Of a DNA stretch of 8,620 nt, positions 1 through 5,773 are shown in pieces. This DNA is from Arcobacter sp. (GTDB lineage Bacteria > Campylobacterota > Campylobacteria > Campylobacterales > Arcobacteraceae). The translations under genes were made by a program, and so were the position numbers. The notes beneath the pieces are model-generated. The model was not told the origin of the DNA. It saw only the letters and a list, made by a program, of their open reading frames with translations, and made no database searches. Within the stretch, counting starts at the first letter, position 1, and each line of letters opens with the position of its first letter. Where the stretch lies: the NCBI GenBank assembly GCA_030635995.1, contig DAOVXU010000062.1, positions 1-8,620 on the forward strand, in the 5' to 3' direction.

Positions 1-538
1 AATCGTAGATGGTTTTAATTTATATGAGAACTTTGGAGAAAAAGGTACAGTGTTATTTTTCTATCCATTAGATTTTACATTTGTATGTCCTTCAGAAATT
101 ATTGCATTCTCTAAAAGAGTTGAAGATTTCAAAGCAAGAGGAGTAAATGTTATTGGTGTTTCTGTAGATTCACAATTTTCACACTTTGCATGGAGAGAAA
201 CTCCAGTAAATCAAGGTGGAATTGGAAGAGTAAATATGCCTTTAGTTGCAGATTTAACTAAAGAAATTTCTAAATCTTATGATGTATTACTTGATGGTGG
301 AGTTGCACTTAGAGGTTCTTTCCTTATAGATGCTGATGGTACAATCCGACACGCAGTTATCAATGACTTACCTTTAGGAAGAAATATTGATGAGATGATT
401 AGAATGGTAGATACAATGTTATTCACAAATGAATTTGGTGAAGTTTGTCCTGCAGGTTGGATTAAAGGTGATGATGGAATGAAAGCATCTACTGAAGGTG
501 TTGCTGAATATTTAGCTTCACATGAAGACGCTTTATAA
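1..538 (+). CDS. ahpC: Typical 2-Cys peroxiredoxin (AhpC/TsaA), 5' end outside window
   Basis: Thiol peroxidase that reduces H2O2, organic peroxides and peroxynitrite in the cytoplasm; in Campylobacterota it is usually recycled by thioredoxin. The reading frame is open from base 2, so the GTG at 50 is internal and the true start lies upstream. There are 178 codons visible, against about 198 in H. pylori AhpC, so roughly 20 residues are missing. The peroxidatic Cys sits in F-V-C-P-S-E (codon 86-88) and the resolving Cys in E-V-C-P-A-G-W (codon 446-448). The dimer-type Prx1/AhpC fold is further supported by DFTFVCPSE, the HFAWRETP segment and the conserved HAVINDLPLGRN block. A G-G-I-G insertion is present, but the C-terminal tail ends Y-L instead of the eukaryotic Y-F. 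The gene is followed directly by a strong intrinsic terminator. Family assignment is secure; the choice between the symbols ahpC and tsaA is a naming matter. Confidence 0.96.
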   Translation, partial: IVDGFNLYENFGEKGTVLFFYPLDFTFVCPSEIIAFSKRVEDFKARGVNVIGVSVDSQFSHFAWRETPVNQGGIGRVNMPLVADLTKEISKSYDVLLDGGVALRGSFLIDADGTIRHAVINDLPLGRNIDEMIRMVDTMLFTNEFGEVCPAGWIKGDDGMKASTEGVAEYLASHEDAL

Positions 539-561
539 TATTTAGCTTATAAATATTTAAC

Positions 562-596
562 AAAAAAGGTGGTTGTTAATTCAATCACCTTTTTTT
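562..596 (+). terminator. Rho-independent terminator of ahpC
   Basis: A 14-bp stem (arms 562-575 and 582-595, one G-T wobble) with a 6-nt loop, in which the 3' arm runs into an uninterrupted T tract. It lies 23 nt after the ahpC stop. Because both arms carry A/T runs, the structure could also work in the opposite direction, but nothing on the minus strand here needs it. The GTG at 569 lies inside this hairpin and is not a credible start for the downstream gene. Confidence 0.9.
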
Positions 597-607
597 ATTT
601 CAAATTT

Positions 608-616
608 TGCTATACT
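608..616 (+). promoter_or_regulatory. Extended -10 promoter for the NFACT gene
   Basis: The sequence TGC-TATACT (608-616) fits the extended -10 consensus TGnTATAAT that dominates Campylobacterota sigma-70 promoters, which often lack a -35 box and have T-rich DNA upstream; here the T tract of the preceding terminator fills that place. A start of transcription about 7 nt after the box falls on or next to A623 of the ATG codon, which predicts a leaderless mRNA. Confidence 0.6.
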
Positions 617-622
617 TCGTTT

Positions 623-1951
623 ATGAAATATTATTTACTAAAATCACTAACTAACTATCTTAACAATTTTAATCATATTAAATCTATAAAACGGGTAGAT
701 AACAACACTATTAAAATTGAATTTTCAAAAGATGATATTATATATTTTGATATGACAAAAGGTAACTCAACTGCTTTTATTAAAGATACTCACGATAAAA
801 CAAAGAAAGATTTTCAAGCACCTTTTGATGTTGTTTTAAATAAAAAATTTACAAATTCAAATATCAATAAAATATACCTTTTAAATGATGATAAGATTTT
901 AAATATTGAAGTGGTTGCAAAATCTAGTTATAAAAAAGAACTTATTACAATTCAATTAGAATTTACTGGTAAAAATACTAATATTATTATTCTTGATGAA
1001 AATAAAACTATTTTAGAAGCATTAAGACATATAGATGAATATACCTCATCAAGAGTGGTAAAAGTTGGTCAAGTTTTAGAAAAGTTAGCAAAACCAAATT
1101 TTGAATTTGAGATAAAAGAGTGTGAAGATATAGAACAAGAGTTAAAAAATATCTATATAAAAAATGAACAAAATCAACTAACAAATATAAAAAAACAAAA
1201 AATATCTCAAATCAATAAACAACAAAAGAAAATAGAGAAAATTCTTAATAATTTAGATGATATTGAAGAGTTGGAAAAACTATCAAATAAGGCATATATA
1301 AAAGCAAATCTACTACTTAGTAATCTACACAATATCAAGCCTTACTCCTCTAGTGTAGAAATTATTGACTTTGAAGGAGATACAATAAGTTTAGATATAG
1401 ATAACAGATTTCCCACAATTTCAAGTTATGCTAATTTTATCTTTAAAACTGCAAAAAAACTAAAACAAAAAGCTTCCCATCAGCATCTTGAATATGAAAA
1501 CTTATCTTTAAAAATCCAATTTTACAATAGACTAATCCATCAAATAGAAGAAGCAACTTCAATAGATGAGATAGAGTTTTATATCCCTAAAAAAGACAAA
1601 AAACAAACTAAAACAAAAAAAGCCCAACCATACCAAAGCTTTTTTATAGATGGATTTAAAATTATGCTTGGTCGAGATGAGAGGGAAAATATATATCTTT
1701 TACAAAATAGCAAAGCTAGTGATTTTTGGTTTCATCTTCAAGGGCAAGTATCTTCCCATGTGATAGTTTCAAATACAAAAAAAACTATACCTGAAAATAT
1801 AATTCAAGAAGCAGCAAAAATATGTGCAAAATTTTCAACTGATTCAAAAGGTGTATTTACAGTGGATTATACTCAAAGGAGAAATGTAAAAATACAATCA
1901 AAAGCAAATGTACTTTACAATCCTTATCATACATTGGTAGTTAAAATATAA
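623..1951 (+). CDS. NFACT-family protein (RqcH / FbpA-like, short epsilon form)
   Basis: Members of this family (bacterial RqcH, eukaryotic Rqc2/NEMF) bind 50S subunits carrying stalled peptidyl-tRNA and add C-terminal alanine tails; many are misnamed fibronectin-binding proteins. I place the start at ATG 623 (442 aa): the N-terminus MKYYLLKSLTNYL fits the family, whereas the in-frame GTG at 569 lies in the ahpC terminator. Domains: NFACT-N about residues 1-160; a Lys/Glu-rich coiled coil about 165-225; a helical linker; NFACT-R (DUF814) about 335-442 with GRDEREN, D-F-W-F-H-L-Q-G-Q-V-S-S-H-V-I-V and V-D-Y-T-Q-R-R-N-V-K. It is much shorter than Bacillus RqcH (about 570 aa), but close to the 435-aa class I recall from Helicobacter and Campylobacter. 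No Shine-Dalgarno precedes the ATG. At the position I align with the tRNA-binding Asp-Arg pair of Bacillus RqcH it has D90-K91. Family is confident; Ala-tailing activity is inferred. Confidence 0.88.
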   Translation: MKYYLLKSLTNYLNNFNHIKSIKRVDNNTIKIEFSKDDIIYFDMTKGNSTAFIKDTHDKTKKDFQAPFDVVLNKKFTNSNINKIYLLNDDKILNIEVVAKSSYKKELITIQLEFTGKNTNIIILDENKTILEALRHIDEYTSSRVVKVGQVLEKLAKPNFEFEIKECEDIEQELKNIYIKNEQNQLTNIKKQKISQINKQQKKIEKILNNLDDIEELEKLSNKAYIKANLLLSNLHNIKPYSSSVEIIDFEGDTISLDIDNRFPTISSYANFIFKTAKKLKQKASHQHLEYENLSLKIQFYNRLIHQIEEATSIDEIEFYIPKKDKKQTKTKKAQPYQSFFIDGFKIMLGRDERENIYLLQNSKASDFWFHLQGQVSSHVIVSNTKKTIPENIIQEAAKICAKFSTDSKGVFTVDYTQRRNVKIQSKANVLYNPYHTLVVKI

Positions 1952-1988
1952 TATTCTTAATACTAACTTTATTTAAGCTTCCTCAAAG

Positions 1989-2041
1989 TATAAATACCCT
2001 ATTATTCCACACAAATTAAAACGCGAAGGGGAATATAGCAA
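1989..2041 (+). promoter_or_regulatory. Promoter and leader of rplM-rpsI
   Basis: TATAAA at 1989-1994 is the best -10 candidate in the 90-nt gap before rplM and would give a leader of about 40 nt. A Shine-Dalgarno AAGGGGA (2026-2032) lies 10 nt before the ATG. Bases 1999-2008 (CTATTATTCC) can pair, with one bulged T, with 2030-2038 (GGAATATAG), which would hide part of the ribosome-binding site. No clear terminator for the preceding gene is visible, so some read-through into rplM is possible. Confidence 0.5.
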
Positions 2042-2467
2042 ATGAAATTTACTAAAATTGTAAACAAAGCTGATATCCAAAAAGACTGGATCGTAATAGA
2101 TGCTAAAGATAAAATCTTTGGTAGAATTATTACAGAAGTAGCAACAATCTTAAGAGGAAAAAATAAACCTTATTTTACTCCAAATATTGATTGTGGTGAT
2201 TATGTTGTTATTATCAACGCAAGTGAAGCAAAATTTACTGGTAAGAAAATGGAATCTAAAGAATACTTCACACACTCTGGATATTTTGGATCTACAAAGA
2301 CTCACAAAATGTCTACAATGTTAGAAGAAAATCCTGAAAGATTATTCAGACTAGCTACAAGAGGTATGCTTCCTAAAACAACTTTAGGTAGACATATGCT
2401 TAAAAATTTAAAAGTATATGCAGGTGCTGAACATCCTCACACTGCACAAGTTAAGGGAGATAAATAA
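2042..2467 (+). CDS. rplM: 50S ribosomal protein L13
   Basis: Structural protein of the large ribosomal subunit and an early 50S assembly protein that binds 23S rRNA. The 141-aa product has normal bacterial length and the full set of family blocks: W-I-V-I-D-A-K-D-K-I-F-G-R near the N-terminus, G-D-Y-V-V-I-I-N-A around residue 57, and the signature region with RGMLPKTTLGRHMLKNLKVYAG near residues 108-129. The ATG at 2042 has a good Shine-Dalgarno (AAGGGGA). Its TAA overlaps the ATG of rpsI by one base (TAATG), so the two are translationally coupled, in the gene order conserved across bacteria. Confidence 0.98.
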   Translation: MKFTKIVNKADIQKDWIVIDAKDKIFGRIITEVATILRGKNKPYFTPNIDCGDYVVIINASEAKFTGKKMESKEYFTHSGYFGSTKTHKMSTMLEENPERLFRLATRGMLPKTTLGRHMLKNLKVYAGAEHPHTAQVKGDK

Positions 2468-2856
2468 TGGCTAAAATATATGCAACAGGTAGAAGAAAAA
2501 CAGCTATTGCTAAAGTATGGTTAGAAGTTGGTAAAGGTGATATGACTATAAATGGTCAAACACTTGACGCTTGGTTAGGTGGACATGAAGCTCTTAAAAC
2601 TAGAGTTAGACAACCATTAGCTGTATCTAAACAATTAGAATCAGTAAATATTATTGCTCAAACATTAGGTGGTGGATATTCTGCTCAGGCTGATGCACTT
2701 AGACATGGTGTTTCAAGAGCATTAGTTGCTTATGATGCACAATTTAGAGCTATCCTTAAGCCTTATGGACTACTTACTAGAGATTCTAGAAAAGTGGAAA
2801 GAAAGAAACCAGGAAGAAGAAAAGCAAGAAGAAGCAGACAGTTCTCAAAAAGATAG
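2467..2856 (+). CDS. rpsI: 30S ribosomal protein S9
   Basis: Component of the 30S head whose basic C-terminal tail reaches the decoding site and contacts P-site tRNA. The 129-aa product is full length: G-R-R-K-T-A-I-A-K-V at the N-terminus, the GGGYSAQADALRHGVSRAL block in the middle, and a Lys/Arg-rich tail ending in S-R-Q-F-S-K-R, where the final Arg is the invariant tRNA-contacting residue. The start overlaps the rplM stop by one base, and its Shine-Dalgarno AAGGGAGA (about 2453-2460) lies inside rplM. The operon terminator follows at 2903-2940. Confidence 0.98.
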   Translation: MAKIYATGRRKTAIAKVWLEVGKGDMTINGQTLDAWLGGHEALKTRVRQPLAVSKQLESVNIIAQTLGGGYSAQADALRHGVSRALVAYDAQFRAILKPYGLLTRDSRKVERKKPGRRKARRSRQFSKR

Positions 2857-2881
2857 TCTCTTTTTACGGAAATACTCTACT

Positions 2882-4435
2882 ATGGAATATTATTCGAATT
2901 TCAAAACGGCAAAAAGTTTTTCTTTTTGTCGTTTTTTTTTACCCTTAATTATTTATAGTGTTTTAACAACTACACTTTATAGTTCAACTCTAAATCTTTC
3001 AATATCCTCAAATCCAAGTAGAATAAATCCTATTTTAGCCTCAGATAGTTCAAGTAGCGAGATTAGTGGTTGGATATTTAATGGACTATTCAAGTACGAT
3101 AAAGATGGTAAGGTTGTAGTTGATTTAGCCTCATCTTATAAATTTATCACACCAAAACATCTAAAAATAAAATTAAGAAAAAATATAAAATGGAGCGATG
3201 GAGTTCAATTCACAACGAATGATATAATTTTTACATTTAATACTATTTACAATCCAAAAATTTTTACTACTATAAAAGGAAGTTTTGATAAAGTTGAGAA
3301 ATTAGTAAAAATAGATGATTATACTTTAGATATATTTTACAAAGAGCCTTATTTTAAAGCTTTAGAGATATGGATGACAGGGATACTACCAAAACATCTA
3401 CTTAAAGATGAAAAAGATATTATGACAAGTAAGTTTAATAAACATCCAATAGGTACTGGAAGTTATACACTAAAAGAGTTCAAACTTTCAAGTGATATAA
3501 TTCTAAAAGTAAATAAAAATCATTTTGGAAAAATTCCAAAAATAGATATAATAAAATATAAATTTATACCAGATCCTACAACCTCATTTACAATGCTAAA
3601 TCAAAAAAGACTAGATATGGGGAGTTTAACTCCACTTCAACTAAATAGGCAACTTAAAAGTGATTTTAAAAATAACTTTTCAATCTATGAAAGCCCAAGT
3701 TTTGGATATACATATATGGGATTAAATTTAAGAAAAAAGAAATTTAAAAATAAGAAAATAAGAGAAGCTATAAATCTAGCCATTGATAAACAACAAATAG
3801 TTGATATACTTTTTTTCTCACATGCCCAAGCGTGTAGTGGTCCATTTTTACCAAATACCTTTGCTTTTAATGATAAAATTAAAGTATCAAAACAAAATAT
3901 AAAAAAGTCAATCAAGCTTTTAAAAGAGGCAGGATTTAATAAAAACAACCCTTTTAAATTTACAGTTGTAACAAATGCAAATAATAGTATAAGGATAAAT
4001 GCTACACAAATTATCCAATACCAACTTCAAAAAGTTGGTATTGATATGAAAATAAGAGTTTTAGAATGGCAAGCTTTTTTAAATACTATTGTATTTCCAC
4101 GAAATTTTGATGCCATAGTTTTAGGATGGGGATTATCCCTTATGCCTGATGCTCGTTCTATTTGGCATAGTAGTAGTGATAAAAAAGGTGGTTTTAATTT
4201 TGTAGGATATAACAATAATATTGTAGATAAAAATATTGAATTAGCAGAAAAAACAACCAATATAAAAATATTAGGAAAATTATACAAAGAGATATTTAAA
4301 GAGATATCTAACGATTTACCATATATCTTTCTATATATTCCAAATTCTATCACAGCTATATCAAAGGATATAAAAAATGTATCCCCCTCATTAATTGGAA
4401 TAACTCACAATCAAGAAGATTGGATAAAACCTTAA
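2882..4435 (+). CDS. Periplasmic solute-binding protein, SBP_bac_5 family (peptide/nickel type)
   Basis: Binding protein of an ABC importer for peptides, nickel or similar ligands. ATG 2882 gives 517 aa, the usual family length. Residues 1-35 look like a Sec signal peptide: Lys8, Lys11 and Arg17, then a hydrophobic core FFLPLIIYSVL. No lipobox Cys is evident, so the protein should be soluble in the periplasm. Family features: N-S-I-W-x-F-N-G-L-like start (SGWIFNGLFKYD), WSDGVQFTTNDIIFTF, P-I-G-T-G-S-Y-T-L near residue 190, I-R-E-A-I-N-L-A-I-D-K-Q-Q-I-V near 295, and a C-terminal F-D-A-I-V-L-G-W region. In-frame TTG/ATG codons upstream overlap rpsI and are rejected; after 2900 there is no ATG, GTG or TTG before the mature domain. 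No permease or ATPase gene is next to it, so it is an orphan. Substrate cannot be told from sequence. The operon terminator of rplM-rpsI lies inside its signal-peptide codons. Confidence 0.88.
   Translation: MEYYSNFKTAKSFSFCRFFLPLIIYSVLTTTLYSSTLNLSISSNPSRINPILASDSSSSEISGWIFNGLFKYDKDGKVVVDLASSYKFITPKHLKIKLRKNIKWSDGVQFTTNDIIFTFNTIYNPKIFTTIKGSFDKVEKLVKIDDYTLDIFYKEPYFKALEIWMTGILPKHLLKDEKDIMTSKFNKHPIGTGSYTLKEFKLSSDIILKVNKNHFGKIPKIDIIKYKFIPDPTTSFTMLNQKRLDMGSLTPLQLNRQLKSDFKNNFSIYESPSFGYTYMGLNLRKKKFKNKKIREAINLAIDKQQIVDILFFSHAQACSGPFLPNTFAFNDKIKVSKQNIKKSIKLLKEAGFNKNNPFKFTVVTNANNSIRINATQIIQYQLQKVGIDMKIRVLEWQAFLNTIVFPRNFDAIVLGWGLSLMPDARSIWHSSSDKKGGFNFVGYNNNIVDKNIELAEKTTNIKILGKLYKEIFKEISNDLPYIFLYIPNSITAISKDIKNVSPSLIGITHNQEDWIKP
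2903..2940 (+). terminator. Rho-independent terminator of rplM-rpsI, inside the downstream ORF
   Basis: Arms 2903-2916 and 2922-2935 form a 14-bp stem with one G-T wobble and a 5-nt T loop; nine consecutive T bases (2932-2940) follow the last G. This is one of the two best terminators in the window and lies 47 nt after the rpsI stop. It also overlaps codons 8-20 of the solute-binding protein. Confidence 0.85.
4016..4043. repeat. Perfect 12-bp inverted repeat inside the solute-binding protein gene
   Basis: CAATACCAACTT (4016-4027) is followed by a CAAA loop and its exact reverse complement (4032-4043). No T tract follows on either strand, so it is not a standard terminator. It encodes part of I-Q-Y-Q-L-Q-K-V-G-I-D in the normal reading frame. 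Confidence 0.8.
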
Positions 4436-4439
4436 AATA

Positions 4440-4515
4440 TGGTGATTCTGATTGGACTTGAACCAACGACTTTTACAATGTCAATGTAACACTCTACCAA
4501 CTGAGTTACAGAATC
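4440..4515 (-). tRNA. tRNA-Val, anticodon GAC
   Basis: Read on the minus strand the 76 nt fold into a complete cloverleaf. Acceptor stem GATTCTG / CAGAATC is followed by discriminator A and an encoded CCA. D-stem is ACTC / GAGT with loop AGTTGGTA. Anticodon stem is TTACA / TGTAA with a 7-nt loop TTGACAT, which puts GAC at positions 34-36 and reads valine GUC/GUU codons. The variable loop is AAGTC, and the T arm is GTTGG-TTCAAGT-CCAAT. The 5' end lies 4 nt after the stop codon of the response-regulator gene on the same strand, so it is probably released from that operon's transcript or has a promoter inside that gene. The 3' end converges on the solute-binding protein gene with 4 nt between them. 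No terminator is visible beyond the CCA. Confidence 0.95.
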
Positions 4516-4519
4516 TTAA

Positions 4520-5773
4520 TTATTTTTTTAAAACTTCTATCTCCGTTTCTCTAAATTTTATCACATCTTCTAGTTCTAAAATTCGTTTTTGATATTCTTT
4601 ATTTTCTTTATTTATATTATTTATAATATTTGATTGTTCTATTATCTCCTCTTTAAATTTAGCTATCACAGAAGAAGATCCATTTACTTTTGATAATAAC
4701 TCTTTATTTTCTTGATTTAAAGAATCAATTTTATGCCAATCTTCCTTTCTATGTTCTTTTTCATCTTCCACTTTTTGTTTTATTAACTCTTCATAATGTT
4801 TTACTTGAACTAAAAGTTTAGAACTTCTCCTTTTTTCACTCTCTAGTGTTTCAAAAACTATTTTTATATCACCACTTAAACTTAATTGAAATTCTAACTC
4901 TTTTATCTTTTTTTTAAGATCTTGTTGAGAAACTTTTCCATCTTTTATATTTTTAATAACCTTTTGCTTAAAATTTCTCTTCTCTTTTTCCTCTTCGGTA
5001 ATTAAAAATCGAACAGCCATATATTCAATAACCTCTTCTCCTATCTTATCAAAGACTGGAAAAATATGAGAATTAACAAAATAAAAATCACCACATTTCT
5101 TTTTATTTTTAATTTTACCTTTCCAGACTTTTTCAGCCCTTAAAGTATTCCATAAATCATCAAATAAAATAGTTGGCATATCAGAGTGCCTAACTATCCT
5201 TTGATTTGAACCTATTAACTCATCTTTTTCATATCCAGATACTTCACAAAAGATATCATTTACAAAAGTAATATTCCCATTTAAATCTGTTTTAGACACT
5301 ATTGCAACTTGATTTATAATATCTAAATATCTTTGATTTTCCAATTGTGTAGTTTTAATTATTCTATTATTCAAATGCTTTAAAGTTGCATCTTGAATTG
5401 ATGCAGTAAGCTCCCTCATATCTATAGGTTTTATAGCATAATGGTGTACTTGTAATTTAATAGCATCTAAAAAATATCTAGCATCAGAATGTGCTGTTGT
5501 CAGTATAATAGGTATCTCTTTATCTAATGTTCTAATATTTTTCAACATCTCTATACCATCCATATCTGGCATATTAATATCACTAATAATCACATCAAAC
5601 TCAACACCTTTTTGATGAAATAATCTAAATTTATCGAATCCATCTTGCCCATTTACAGCAACAATAACTTTTTTAAATAATTTATTGAAAATAAAAAGCA
5701 TCTTCGTTCTAATCTGTTCTTCATCTTCAACATAAAGAATTGTAATTTTATTTAAAAAATTTTTATCTAGCAT
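4520..5773 (-). CDS. Response regulator: REC - Aer-type PAS - long coiled coil
   Basis: A 417-aa soluble signalling protein. Receiver domain about residues 10-130: acidic pocket E16-D17, phospho-acceptor D65 in S-D-I-N-M-P-D-M-D-G, T93, and K115-P116, so phosphorylation should work. PAS domain about 150-265, of the Aer type, with N172-D173, R195-H196-S-D-M-P, F204, D206, W217 and N223. Residues about 267-417 are almost wholly charged heptad-like helix, predicted coiled coil, ending in E-V-L-K-K. There is no DNA-binding, GGDEF, EAL, HD-GYP or kinase domain, so output is probably by protein-protein contact. The ATG shares its A with the TAA of the upstream BioF gene (TAATG), with a weak AGGA 10 nt upstream. 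The likely partner is the histidine kinase two genes upstream, which has a related PAS domain. Residue calls are visible; partnership is inferred. Confidence 0.88.
   Translation of the reverse strand: MLDKNFLNKITILYVEDEEQIRTKMLFIFNKLFKKVIVAVNGQDGFDKFRLFHQKGVEFDVIISDINMPDMDGIEMLKNIRTLDKEIPIILTTAHSDARYFLDAIKLQVHHYAIKPIDMRELTASIQDATLKHLNNRIIKTTQLENQRYLDIINQVAIVSKTDLNGNITFVNDIFCEVSGYEKDELIGSNQRIVRHSDMPTILFDDLWNTLRAEKVWKGKIKNKKKCGDFYFVNSHIFPVFDKIGEEVIEYMAVRFLITEEEKEKRNFKQKVIKNIKDGKVSQQDLKKKIKELEFQLSLSGDIKIVFETLESEKRRSSKLLVQVKHYEELIKQKVEDEKEHRKEDWHKIDSLNQENKELLSKVNGSSSVIAKFKEEIIEQSNIINNINKENKEYQKRILELEDVIKFRETEIEVLKK

Noticed and set aside
569..622. GTG start at 569 extending the NFACT gene by 18 codons
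   Set aside because: The codons lie inside and just after the ahpC terminator and encode residues with no family similarity; ATG 623 fits the family N-terminus.
2726..2881. Upstream in-frame starts (TTG 2726, ATG 2732) for the solute-binding protein
   Set aside because: They overlap the end of rpsI in another frame and would bury the signal peptide; ATG 2882 gives a normal signal peptide.
3685..3948. 87-codon minus-strand ORF
   Set aside because: Antisense shadow of the solute-binding protein gene; low-complexity Phe/Leu/Ile product, no ribosome-binding site or family resemblance.
4027..4353. 108-codon minus-strand ORF
   Set aside because: Antisense shadow of the same gene, hydrophobic low-complexity product with no recognisable motif.
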